A stretch of DNA of 64,000 nucleotides from Apostichopus japonicus (lineage: Eukaryota; Echinodermata; Holothuroidea; Aspidochirotida; Stichopodidae). Below the pieces are notes generated by a model. That model was not told the DNA's origin, made no database searches, and was given only the letters and a program-made list of their open reading frames with translations. Every line of letters begins with the position of its first letter. Positions within the stretch are counted from its first letter, which is position 1. The translations under genes and the position numbers were made by a program. The DNA lies in NCBI RefSeq assembly GCF_037975245.1, contig NC_092580.1, positions 26,997,501-27,061,500 of the forward strand. Reading direction: 5' to 3'. Shown here one piece after another: positions 1 to 14,100 of this stretch.

Positions 1-2062
1 GAGATTTTGATTCTGTCCAACCCTATTCTCCAACCAATGTTTGTCCGTCCCTCGTAGAAAATCCATTGAGAACCGCTGTTGTAAAGGAAGCACAGTTAAG
101 CTGGACAAAAAATGTGTTAAGTCTGATAAATACCAAAGGTAATTCTGATTATTCCTTGGATAACTTTACCTTTCTTATAAGGTTAGCAAGAACAACAAAC
201 TTGGCTGTCCAACAAGACTAACGTATAATGGAAAGAATAAATGATTGCATTTGCTTTACGTGTTCAAGGAAGGGTTTGGTTTGTGGCTGCACCACTCATA
301 TCTGTCTGTAGATTTTAAATCATTCCAACCACCTACACCATTCAACCTTACAATATGAATACCTTTAAATGTGAAGAAAAGAACGATCATAATAAAAATG
401 AAAAAAAAATTAATAAAGAACAGATAAATCAAGGTACACCTTAACACTTGGCATTACTCAATATACACCAAAATAATATAAGAAAAACGAAAAATAAATC
501 TAAAAATTTTCCTTTATAAGTAAACTTTGCCATGGGCATGACATTTAAACAAAGGAATGGATATGTTATAATAATGTATAATAACAGTTCTAATTTACAA
601 CCTCTATTAAAAAATGGAATGTTCCTACATTTTTAGTTAGTAACTGCAGAGCTGGCTATGTTTTGTCTTTACCAACACCATTCATTATATTTTTAGGATG
701 CATTCAATGTCGAATTTTCAAAAAGATTTTATTCTTGCTTACTTATGAGAATAAATTGTAATATGCATGTATGTCTCATGCATCGACTTTAGTAAATATA
801 TTCATTTTAAGTTTGTTGGTTTCTGCATGTTAGTTTAAATTACAAAATAACTTTTCAATTACTTAACCATCCATTCTTCCCAGACCAGGGATGCAAAAAT
901 TATATTTCTGTTTCTTCACATTTATTTTTCACTATATTTAAAAAAAAAATTATACTTAGCAATTTAATTTATTTCCAATTACTTCTAAGGCATTTCAAAA
1001 TATCACACTAAAGAACAATTGTTCTGACAGGAAGTTTTCTTTAGACCACTAATAGTAGTGAGAGACACAACACACAGCACTAACATGACCAAACTGAGCT
1101 GACACAAAATATTCTAGAAATTATCTAAGAAAATACACCATGTGATTTACAAAGGATGAAATTTGTAGGCCTACCTATGCTACATTCCTTCAGGTATAAT
1201 TCTTTGTTTTAAATTATGGTAAGTGGATAACGATGTTTTCTAAAGACCTTCACATAGAGAAGGGTTGCCATATTTATTTTTATAGTAATGGTGTATCACT
1301 CCCTAATTAGGAACAAGCAAATGTGGATGGTAGCCACATAAATCACTAAGTTAGAAATGAGTCATTATCCAATAATGCATGAATATTCATTGGATATGGC
1401 AGACACTCAGTTGGGAGAATTTTCTTTATACTATATTGCATGTCACGCTTTAGCTTCAAACAAAAGTTAGGAACTGTTCATACTGTCAGTATGAGGGCTT
1501 TGAACCATGGTACGAGAAGACAGTATACAGTGTTATTAGCACTGGAAAAATGTCCCAACTCGGTGGGGGTCAGACACCCAATTATCTCCACCATTACTGG
1601 TATATATCCATGGGAAATGTTCTTCCTTCTGAAGGATATATGTGTGGCAAGCGTATTGTTTTGTTCATAGAAATGCATTTTCTACCGGATATATCCTACT
1701 ATTAAGCCTAACTGTGATGATAAGATGGGACAGAGAGGCTACAAAATTATAACCCAGCTCAAACTGTCATTCAAGCTTAAGGAGACAACCACGCAAAAAA
1801 TGGGACATTGAAAAATCATGATCACCTTGTGATGAATTGCACACTCAGCTAAGGCTACAATTGGTTTTAAATACTCACCCTACATTTTGAATCAAAGTTA
1901 CATATTGAAACATATTACTTTGTACTTCTCCCTTGGTGTTTCCAATCAAGGCTGGTTGCTCATGGCAACAGTATGACATAATATAACAGTATTAATAAAC
2001 TTAGGGATGGATTTAAGTAGGGCGGATACGAGTGACCTACGACCCCAGACCAGTATGGATGT
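1..2062. other. 3' flank of CEP41, no gene seen
   Basis: AT-rich DNA with only short, low-complexity reading frames on either strand. No exon with recognisable protein similarity and no transposon end was found. The CEP41 3' UTR, read leftwards, must lie in this stretch, but I could not choose a polyadenylation site. Confidence 0.5.
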
Positions 2063-2132
2063 TCATCTCCAAGGCTGGGAGGACACTGAAGACATTGAAG
2101 TGGACGTGCGGCTGGAGCTGACGGAGGCATTG
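2063..2132 (-). CDS. CEP41: CEP41 terminal coding exon
   Basis: After acceptor TCTCACAG, the frame encodes NASVSSSRTSTSMSSVSSQP followed by WR and a TGA stop. A Ser-rich tail ending in a PW(K/R) motif is what CEP41 shows in vertebrates. An alternative frame stays open longer but has no family resemblance. Confidence 0.78.
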
Positions 2133-5100
2133 CTGTGAGAGCGAGGGGTGGCTCGGTTAAGTCGACCTAATAATGAAGGATAGAAAGAAAAACAAGGTTT
2201 CAGAGATAATGCAGACAAACTGTTAGAATTTTATTGGAGGTATTATACAAGCAATAATGTGAGCAATTGGGAGTGGGTGGAGCACTCAAGTTTTGGTAAG
2301 AGGTCTGCAAACTATCGGGCATGCTAAACCAAAGAGAAACAGTTACAAAAGTAGCAAAGGACATATTAATTGTTATCAATATGATAGCAATTCAGAGTTG
2401 ACTACCATCGAGAGGCTGCCCCTGACCTTGCTGTTAAATCCTAAAGGGGAACTGGGAAGGGAGATACTAAGACACAAGTCACCACTCCCAGTAGATGAAG
2501 TGATCCTTCATTGCCAGAGATAACCAGGGTCTCCTTGCAGCTTACACAGTCAAGAAGGTTGAGGGATGAATCTTAGAAAGGAGAGTTTTGTAACCAGATC
2601 TCAGATGAGGAGTTCTTTTAATGAGATGATCATGGTTGAAGATAATTTAAAGTTTTTTTCTGTTAAAGTGGAGGATGCTTGTTGCCTTAACTTCAAATCA
2701 GAAGATTAAAACCCTTATCAGTAATTACTTCCCCATAGCAACCATCAATGCATTTGCTAATCTCCACAATGCATTCATAGCAGACTTTTACATGGTCTTG
2801 CCACCTTTGCATATAAGAATCGGGCAGAAGTTGCTACAGACATTAACAGCTGTGGCCTGGCACCAGGCAGCTACTTACACTTTCATGAGAAGAGAATATA
2901 AAAAGGTTTAAGCGCATTGATACCAAAGTTTGCAATAGTTAACCTGACAGAATCTGATGACAAAATCTGAATACGGTTGTGAATTTAGAAGAAAGAGAAA
3001 CAAAACCAAATTCAGTAACGATTTGGGTTTAGAAATATTTCTTGGAGAAGAAGTCTTTGAAGAAACCCCTAGGGGGTTGACTGAAAACTTGGATAGACTA
3101 AAACACAACTGAAAGTTAAATACTGCAAAAATTGCAGCATTAAATCTAGATTAGCGACTTTTTAATTCAGGAATGGGTTCTAGATATTGGTGCATATAGA
3201 TGTTAATGAATTGTAGTGCATGAAAAATAGTAACATACAAAGATAACAGAAAGATTGCTAGCAGTTACAAAATGAAATGAAATGTTTGCTTACTTCCAGT
3301 GTCACTTGGTAGTAAAGCCTCGTCTAACAGATCTCTCAGCCGATTAATATGTACGATGACGTCAAGGTTATAAATCTCTTAAAAGTTTGCTTCTTGGCAT
3401 TCCCAACTATCTCCTTGGCGACTCATATTTTGATCTCCGGCCTAGAATAGCCACAACCCAAATTCACCCAATATATATGTAGTCCAGTGATTGATGATTT
3501 AACTGCACATTACTGAGTTGATTGTAATTGATAGCAGGATGACTGACAGCTAATAAACAGCAGCAAACACACATCATCTTGGGAAATAAATCCCTGCATA
3601 TGAAAAGGGAGACGCATAATGTTGGAGTACATAAAAACATGTTGCTCACCCGTCACACATTTATTTGGTTTTCCGCTACCCAGCTCATGACCCACCATAA
3701 TTTATAAAAAACCAAGATTTCAAAAATTTAATAATGAAATGAAAAAGGATATCATCAGGAGTAAAGTCATCCTGAGAGGCAGGAATGTCTTGCCGAGGAG
3801 TTTCGTTGCCCTTTCTCCTTCCGAAAGAGGGAGGCTGGGGAGGAACACAAGATGCTGGAAGGGTACCGGTGATAAAAGAATGAGGATACTTCTGGGCTGC
3901 AACTTTCAAGCCTAGAAAAGGGTTAAGCAAAAACAAAGATAGCTGAAAGCATATCAAATCATGCGATAAACAACTGAACAATTTAGACCCATCACATCTT
4001 TTACTCTGGCAAGTAAGGAATCTGTTGGTTACTTGGAGGTTAGAGGTGTCACTGTCACAATTGAGGCTAGATGTGTCACGGTCACATTTGAGACTAGAGT
4101 GTCACGGTCACATTTGAGACTAGAGGTGTCACAGTCACATTTGAGACTAGAGTGTCACTGTCATATTTGAGACTAGATGGGTCACTGTCACATTTGAGAC
4201 TAGAGGTGTCAGTCACATTTGAGACTAGAGGTGTCACGGTCACATTTGAGGCTAGATGCGTCACTGTTACATTGAGGCTATAGGTGTCACTGTTACTTTT
4301 GAGACCAGAGGGGTCACTGTCACATTTTGAGGCTAGAGGTGTCACTGTCACATTTTGAGGCTAGAGGTGTCGCTGCCACATTTGAGTTAGACATAGCTCT
4401 AAGATGCTATGTGGAGATGTTTGTATCAGGGTCAACATTGCCTACTAAACAATCATGAGTGGTATGTACAAAGCTGAGAAATTTTCTTAGTTTCCATTTT
4501 TTTCAGTTTCTTTCATATGAAAACAAACAAAATTGCCTCACATATCTTTTGATTAATAGTTAAATCTGATGAGTGACTAACATCAGTAACAGAACAAATA
4601 AATTGTCTTGGAATTTTGAGCAAAAATGTGAGTTAAATTCAGTTTGTGTTTTTTTTTTTTTGTGCTTTTGGAGTATTAAATTGGCCTTACTGTTGCACAG
4701 AATGACCATATTCATTAGAATTTCCATTTGAGAAAATATACTTCAAGATTTGACAGAAGATGGGCAGCTATAAACAATTAAGGTACTTAAAAGATTACAC
4801 AGCAACTTTACACAGTAGCCTAGATACAAATCAATACATAATATGGATTTGTCCCATGGCGTACAGTCCATTCATATTTCTACTCGGTTAAACAATTGCA
4901 CATAAGAGAACAATCAATATTTGAGTCTCACCACCGGATAAAACGAAGACGTTATCGAATCCTCTTTGTGCAAATGTGGTGGCAGCTTTCGTAGAAATCC
5001 TCTCATCTTCGTCATAGATGACGATCAATCTTCCTGGTTTATTTCTCTGATCAGTAACGGAGTCAGGAAAAATAAACACAGAGGCAGATATCAGGCCATT

Positions 5101-8100
5101 GTAATGTGTGGTGGCTTATTATCCATACAGACACACTGTCTGTATGGTATTAATTCATGTGGATGAAACGCCTAAATGATACCGTATACTAATAGCCTTT
5201 ACAAATTCACTTACTATATGATGGCATGCCCTAAACATAAACACTGTCAATGTAGGAGCATATTCCCTACACAAAAACACTGCCTATATGGTAGCATGCC
5301 CTACACACAAACACTGCCTATAAGGTAGGATGCCCTACACACAAAACACTGCCTTTAAGGTAGCATGCCCTACACAAAAACACTGCCTATATATGGTAGC
5401 ATATTCCCTACACACAAACACTGTCCAGTATTGCATGTAGCAAAATGCGCTACAAAATGGTCAAATTGCTATACGAGTTCCAAGATGTATAGTAATTTGT
5501 ACACAGCAACACATAGTATTTCACAACAACGTGACAGAGCCTTCACTGCCACATAAAGTTGGGCACTAACTTAGTACCTGTTGCCTATATGGTAATACAG
5601 TGCATACAGAAGCAATACCTATAAGGTAGCACATCATTTGAAACGGTAACATTTGGTAGCCCCACCTACACAGAAACACTGCCTGCATTACAGCATATAT
5701 ATGATATGTTCCCATATCGGCAAGGCTTCTCTTTAAGGTAGGCATATAGGTAGTGAACGTGATTAAGACATTCAAACAAACATGTAATAATATTGACTAC
5801 CAGTCTTACAGCTTCCCTGGGTACCTACTCAACTCCCCACTGGATAAAGGTGTTTTTTACAAACTTCACAACCATCACCATGGTTATACTAGATGTCACA
5901 CAAACTGTCTAAAACTTGTCAAACCTAAATGTGACCTTTTCCTTGATTTTTCTTTTCTTTATTCAGTGTTTGCATCATCGCTAGTGATGAATATGACTAA
6001 AGGATACATAATTCAGGATGTCATTGGTGTAGTTATTGACAGCTCTTGACAACATGGCAGCTGGGTAATTCTTGGCTATAGAGAAAGACAAATACCAAAA
6101 ATCATTATTACAAAAGGGTTTCCAAAAGGCCATGTTTGAAGAGCTGATAGGAAAAGTTCAAAACAATTGAATCATTAGATTTAATACACAGACAAAAAAA
6201 AAACACATCTTCAAATAAAAAGAAGGACATTATTAGTAACTGCTAAAAATAGGTTGACCTTCTAGAGGTGAGGGTGTGGGTGTGCATTGATGAGCAGCAT
6301 GTTTAAGCAAACACACAAGGTTAAAGTTAAACAAAAGGCTAATTAAAAGGCCTGCTTATATATACACAGGTGTGGATATCAGTATAGCTGCCTTCCCAAA
6401 CATTGATATGGTCACGTTTCATCGCGTTTGAAATTTCATGACTTGGTGATCATATGGGATGCCTGTTTTATGACTTAGTGGCGAGGTAGCAATGTTTGGT
6501 TTATTAGCTACAGCTTCCCAGCAGTAAACCTGCACCGGCAGATTGGTTCATATCACTCATTATCACAAGAAACTGGTCAGACCGCAGCATATGTTCTTTT
6601 GAATTAGACACAGAATTTACGCAAGGGGTACCTACAGCAAGCGTACATAGTCATATAATTACACCCATGTTTCACATATCTCTGACAATATTAAAGTCAG
6701 TGAAGATTCAGTTGTAGATTTTTCTTTTGCTCACAATGACAAATCATTTTGGAGTCCGAAATCAACCACATGGATCTTCAATATCTGTTAAATTATATAT
6801 CACATTTAGAGCCTGAGTGTTGATATGTTTATATTTTAATAAAAGGAAAACCTTTTAGATTTAGAACAGGTTAATTTGAATGGTTAAGGTTCAATTCAAT
6901 TATGAGTTTTCAGAGCATACCAGGAGGTAATTAAATGTGCAAAAACAAAACAAAACTACCCCATCACAAAATGATACAGTTTTGATGTAATTGCAAAGAT
7001 TATCCATAATCTTTAAAAGCACAATGATGAAAAACCAACAGAAAATAAAAACCTCAAAAGGATACAATCCAACACCTGGTGTGCATGACAAATTTGTATC
7101 AAATTTTGAACATGCTATTTTAAGAATTGAGAGTTGCATTCATGGTTTACAGTGACATAGCCAGCCACACGTTTAGGAGTATTTTCTCAAGAAGAAGAAA
7201 TTAAAATGATATTGAAAAGCAACTGGCACTGAAGGTTATACTTTCCTTTAACAGTCTATCAGATATCAAAATAATCTGCACCAGCGATCAGCCTGTGATC
7301 TTATAATATTCATATTTAAACTAACCTGAAATAATGTGACATTTTTCAAAGTCATCTTGATCTCTGATATCGAGAAGCAGGTAAGGGACTGCGCTGGACG
7401 GATCGGAACGAGGCGTTGAGAGATCGTCATCCTCAGGGTCATTGATGTTATATTCGCCGACTCCACGAATGACACTGGTAGTAGGAAGATTAAAAATTTG
7501 ATAAATTTGTATCAATTTTGCAATCTTTCATAATGTGTACACAATTACTTGTACAAAAAAATTATATATTGATTGATGATTTTCATGTAATATCAAGAAA
7601 AACAAATAGTTATCTTGCAAGTCACTGCAAGTACCAGTAGTATGTTCCAGCACAGTGTTGTAGCTAGGAGAAAGTGAGTGCTGGCTAATTTGAGGAGAGT
7701 GTAGGCTAATTTGTCTGACGATGGCGAGCGAGCCAGCCTGCGAGTATAGCGAGCCCTCCTCTGCGTGAGGTCCAGGGGCCCTTGGTGGGATTCGAAGGGC
7801 GAAGCCCCCAAAGCTACAGGGTTTTAGTTGATTTCAATGGCTTTAGGTGGCTCTATTCTACCCCTATTTTTTCATCTGACAGTCTTTGTGAATAGCTAAA
7901 ATTAGGTATGTTATTCAATACACCCTACGCCCCACCGACATCAATGAACGTAACACCCTACGCCCACCGGTATCACTGAACGAAAAAACCCACCCCTAGT
8001 AAAGCCCTCACAAGTCACAATTACATATTAATTATCATTGTAATTTGTATTGTACGAGGAAAGGCTTAATTAATATGATTTTGCATCACAAATTCTGTAT

Positions 8101-11100
8101 TTTGATTTCATTTAATAAAAGATTCACTGATTTTTGTGACGGTCGGTAGGAAGCTTGAGTGGCGGTCGGTAGGATGCTGCTTTACTCTGAGAGCCGGTCG
8201 GCCAGCACTAGTGGCGGTTACGCCCGACCGGCGCCGACCGGCGTGGCTACAACACTGTTCCAGCATGTAAGAATATTCCTTATTGCTATGGTTACAGCTT
8301 ATTCACATAGTCTGACAGTCAGTACTAGTTGAGATGACTTTTTGTTGCCACTAAATCTTTCCTCTATCTCACTTGAAAGCTGTGCACTGTCACAACAATA
8401 TATATATATATATGTCAGTTTCCCTTACAAACCTATATAAGCTCAATAACAAAATGGCTTCCAATTTTTCTACAACTAAATAAGTTTGTAATACAAGGGG
8501 TAAATGGGAGGTGAGAGGAGTTGCTAAAGTACTATGAGAGCATAGTGACAGTTACATAATAGTCACAGCTATAAGGAACTAGGTGATGCTATATTGCTGA
8601 TGTTGTAACATTTACTAAAACTTAATATACATTACAACTTTTGTTTTCTCCAACAAATTTTAAGACATTTCCAAAGCTATAGTATGACATGATATGTATC
8701 CTTATAACAATGTCTTAATAAGACTCCACCCCTCTACTGTCATCAACTCGGCCCTAAATCACCCCTTTTCCTCCATCTTTTGTCGTCTATTGCATCCAAT
8801 AAAGTTACCTTCCAAGGGCATCTTAGAGCCCCTTCCCCACATCCCTCCGGTTCTGCATCATCACCTGTTTCTAATAATAGATGAGTTGTTTGGTGAACGT
8901 GTGCTGAACATTTTAAGTTCTACTTTGATTAATTAATAAGAATAATAATACCAGATAATACAAACACTGTCTGATGAAGAATGCTTTCCTAAAGTGTTTC
9001 AAATTCCGGGAACCCCCTCCCCCCCCTGCCATTATCCCTGCCTCCATAATAAGCTGGAGTGGAATTGGCATGTGATGATTTTCATGTTTCTTAATACCTT
9101 TGGAGGGTCGACCTTGATGTTGATATTTCAGTTAAGTCCCCAATGTCTCCTCCCTCTGTTATTGCCAGAGATGGCACAGGACTCTGATGGTTATTCCCAG
9201 CCTGGGATGGACTTGTCAAATTACTATCATAATCATCATCATCATCTAACAACAATGAGAAAAATATGATTTATTACATACCAAAGAGGTAACATTAATC
9301 TAATAAACACTCTATATGTTTAACATCGGTATGGTTTAAAACTATCAAAAAGAAAAAATATTCGTTTGACATTTCCAATTTTAAAGTAAGCTTATTATTT
9401 CTGTACAAACAGATTTATTAACGTAAACCTCACTATGTTTGCAATGTTATACTTTAATCCGAGCAAATGATCGAGGACATGGTACATTTAATTACTTAAT
9501 GCCAATTAGTGTCACATTAATCCAGTACTTGACTCAATCTATCTTAATCATTTAACTTGAAATATGCCCATCTGTCCAAACAGTTCTTGGTAAAACTAAA
9601 ACATATTAACAGCATTTCATGGAGCTAATTTACACACAGTAAATAGAAGAGCAACGCGGTGAAAGTAATTAATTTTAATATACATGTTTGTCAATTACAC
9701 CTTTCAGAATAATTAAGTACTACATAACATATTTGTATGTACTATAGCACTCATTGCTTTTATTAGAATGTGATTTGAGTTTGTAGAGAGCATGCTATGA
9801 TTGTCTTTAAAATTTATAGTTTATAATTTATGTAATTTGTGAACTGAAGTCAAAAATTAAAAACCTACAATAGCTGGTTTTTGTCTGTGGCGTAAAGTTC
9901 CCTCTCAATCGACTAGCTTCAACAGAGTTTATATTCCAAGCTTTGTTGCATACATTTCACAAGAGATATTTGAGAAAGTCTGTCATAATTTTGAAAGACT
10001 ATATTACCAATAAAACTCAACCTACCACACTGCTATCATATGGATATACCTAACCTAGCCTATTTAAACACGAGAGTTGCATAATGATGCTTAAGTATCG
10101 CTTAATTGCTAATAGTTATCAACATCATCATCATCATCAGATTAAAGTTTTACCCACCAATCTCGATTCCTCCGTCCATCTCCTTCATGGAGTAAACCTG
10201 CATTACCTGTAAAAATGGAAAGAAAAAGACAATGTTTTGTCGGCTCATACCATGTTTAATAACTTACATAAAGCACTCACAACAATAACCCTCTTGACCC
10301 AGCTCTCGATGATTATGTAACTGAATTTGAATGATTACATAACCATTTTTATGATTACATAAACTTCTCACTTCAGGAATCCATTTATAAAGAAGTCCAC
10401 AATTGTCCGACCTTATTGTTGTTGATCGTTGAGTTAAATACTTGAAGTCGACGTGCAAGAAGCTAAACCGGTCACCATTTACGTCATCATTAGTCTCCCC
10501 GGAGAACGACTGATTGTAAGTTGTCAATTAACGGTGATGCTAAGAGACTACCCGCAAAATTTTAATGGAGTACACTGTTTAGTGCAAATCATGTGCTGGA
10601 GCTAATGCACTAATAAGAAGCTAATTAAGGAGAATAAGAAGGAGCTCTAATAGGAAAGAGCTAATGCACCTTAACAAACAGACTTCAATCTTTCAACAGG
10701 GTTTCTATTTATAAAGTACAAACTGTTCAAAGAAAGCAATGTACCAATCTTAGTACATAGCTGTTTTACACAAGTTTATAAATGAAATTAAAAAAGTTCT
10801 ATGTCTGTCAGCCTCAGGTCACCAGTTAGGATTTACAGTTACAAACACTTTCCATATTTAAATAAAGAAGGGAGAAAAAAGGATTATTTTTTATCCAAAT
10901 ATTAACTTGGGTTCAAGACAAGTTTGGTTATGAAATTGACACGTTATGCAAGTATAGAGGTACTGTACCAGCTACTTTATGAACAGTGCCTTTTTTTTAT
11001 GCAGGGTATAATGTATATTGTATTGCAAAATCTCTGCAACCATTACAAAAATGGAAAGAATGCTTCAGAGCTTTTGTACACCGAAGGATACTATCCCAGT

Positions 11101-14100
11101 ATAGGTACTTTCAGGATCTTGTAAGGTATAAGCAGGCCCGGATTACCCAATAGACACTGTGCCCAGGGCCTACGAAGAAAATCGGGACCTACAAAGAAAC
11201 TGGATGCCTACGAAGAAACTGGGTGCTTACAAAGAAAATGGGGGCTTACAAAGAAAATGGGGGCCTACGAAGAAAATCGTGGCCTAAGAAAATACACAAA
11301 ATGTGTACATTGGAGTGTATGATATACTTTTTTCCTTGCTTCTTTGAACTATAAGAAGTGGGCCGTATATCACTCCTACATTCCCCAAAACTTGCAGAAC
11401 AATTTATTGGCTGGTTCCATTAACTGTTACACAGTGCCATGAAACTTTTAATTTATCCATTTTTATCTTTATAGATCTGCAACTTCGCAAGGCCTGGGAA
11501 GTGTCATTTCCGGCAATCTAGGAGGTATTTTTGACAAAACAATTTGTCCTGAGGTACGCACCAACCCATGGTGATGCTTCACTTAGAAGGTGTCGAAGAA
11601 TTTTACTTTCACGCCTTCACAGGCCTAGTGCCTTGAACCTACGAAACACTTAATCTGAGCCTGGATATAACGTTCGTAAACCTGAAAACTGCTGCACAAA
11701 ATATGAACACTAAAATGATTACCCGTTAAAGGATGACTTAAGACACAAAATTAAGTTTAGATGTTTTGCAGACTGGTAACAACCACTGCTATCAGTGCAG
11801 GCTGAATTTCAGTAACACTTTTAATTTCTGAGGAATGCCCCTTTAAGCAGCAGATTTTCATCAATTAAAGTGACTGAACTACACAGTCTAGTACAACAGA
11901 CCATTAGGTCAGTTCTTCACATGCATCACAAATTTCAATAGGAAAACATAAGACTTTCATGGCTTGTTTACAATGTTTACATGATTTGTTTACAATGTGT
12001 TATAATGTCAAGGACAAATGATATTGAATGTCACTAATCAGAGCTCTGTTCTTTACATGAAAAGAACACATGTATTTTGTTTGAGTTATTGGAATTTATG
12101 AAACAATGAATTAAAATCAGTTTAAGAAAATTAAGCATGGTTAACCTACCAAAGTCACAAAGGTGGAAATTTTGATCCTTTTAAAGATTTCATCCTTTCG
12201 GTACCTGTAATCTATGGAAATAGGAAGAATATATAAAAAAGTGAAGTTTTATATGGAAGCTACTCATTTTGAGGACTAAAACAAAATGGTTACAAAATTA
12301 AGAGGAAATCAGAAAATCGCTGACTGGTGGATTGTGTGCTTCATTATTGAACCCCCACCCCCATTCCAATCTCCCTCCACCATCTATTCCAATCTCCCAA
12401 AACATTGAACAGAAAACTGAAAACATTGAAATACCCAGAGTGTGAATTCCACCTACGATCTTTTGTTTTCATCCTCGTTTATTATCAAGTTGCTGTACAG
12501 GCAATGCGCCTACTACATCAACTCTAACAGTTTGGACATAACCTAAAACCTAAGCTTTCCTCTAAAAAATGATACCTAAATATGTTGGAGCCCATTAAGG
12601 CAAGAAATGGATATCTATGTACAATATATGCATTTCTCCTTGTCTTCCTCTCCAACCTCCTCCCCACCCCTAGCCCCACACATATCACCACTTCCACCAC
12701 ATCCAACAGTGTATCACATTTTTGTGAACTATTCAAACATTTTGTGCAAGCTCTCTCAAGTTGTAAGACTGTAATTTGTGGATGTGGAAGATAGGCAAAA
12801 GAGTATGTATACTCCTACAAGCTCATACTGCACTTACCCCCACTACCACTAAGTAGCTTCTCAGTGAGCAATTCTAGCTTAGACGCTCTGGAAATATAAA
12901 TCCGTTTTGCTTTCCTTTTGTTCATTCGTATGATGAGACGAGGGCTACCTTGACCTTGTTGAGACATTGCACACAAAGGTTTAGGTTGAATCACAATGTC
13001 AGAGGAGACAAAATTGTCGTCAAGTTTATACAGGTCACACAATCTTGAACTGATTAAAGACACAAACTGGATACGTCCAAAACGTCTTCCAAATAAACTA
13101 TGAAAGCTGTTTAAGAGTACTTGTATACTGTGTATGCCATGATATAATGCTTACATAAATCTTGAACAATAAAAACCATACTTAACACAGAGTACTTTCT
13201 TGATGAAGCCTTGTGAAAATGATGGAATGATCGGTCAAATTTTTCCCCAAAATGTGTCCAGGAAACACTCTAACAAATCCTTGTCCAAATTGACAACTAA
13301 AGAGGCTCACATTCATGCATAAAATTATGAAAGTTGAGTTGGAATATAAAGTACAAAATTTCCTTTCATGGAAGAAGGATTAGTAAATTTGTCAACACGA
13401 ATATAAATCAAAATATCCGACACAATCCAAAACTGAAAGAAAGGACTGGGGTTCTCACGATGTGTCTCAAACTTTCAAACAATCTTCCGTCGGAATTGAA
13501 CGTAAAACTACCTGACATTCAAAATGTTTTTAAATAACATCATTAAATACAAATAATTTCAAGACAAGAAAATCTGCTTTATATATTTTATCTGTACTCC
13601 TAATAAAATTTATCCAAACTAAATGAGTTTCCAAAAACCTGTGTTTCGTGAAACTTTTTGTTCTCTCAAGTGACCAATCTTCAAAAGGGTTTTAAACAAA
13701 GTCTCAAAGTACACCTACTGTAGGCGTTGTCCAGTACATAATAAATACATGTAGTCCCTTACAGCTTGATATTTATATATCTCAAAGCTCTACCCAAGCG
13801 GTAAACAAAGATCCTCACATTAGGACATGTCCTAGAGATTTGTTGACGGAAGGGATCAACAAACAGTACAAAATAATCCACACAGGAGCTTGTGGATTGT
13901 TTATAAACCTCTTGGAAAAGACCCTTGTTCAATAGGCCTACATCAAAAAAAGAAATGTCCCAAACGATTATGAGAAGCTCATGAATGTTTACATCACAAA
14001 TGAATCCAGAATGACGCCGATCGCTATTTATCAGAATGTTAGAAATGCTTCTTTTTTTTCGAGAGAGATCAATATTCGTGTCGCTTTTCTTGTAGTATTA

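Noticed and set aside
3685-3752. Read-through of CEP41 exon 10 to a stop in its own frame
   Set aside because: The continuation is unlike CEP41, whereas the AT-AC junction gives the expected sequence.
4030-5440. CRISPR-like spaced repeats
   Set aside because: Units are contiguous degenerate tandem repeats without unique spacers, in a eukaryotic intron.
13334-13537. Frame ending SNNLPSELNVKLPDIQNVFK, vaguely like LINE C-termini
   Set aside because: Too short and too weak to separate from chance.
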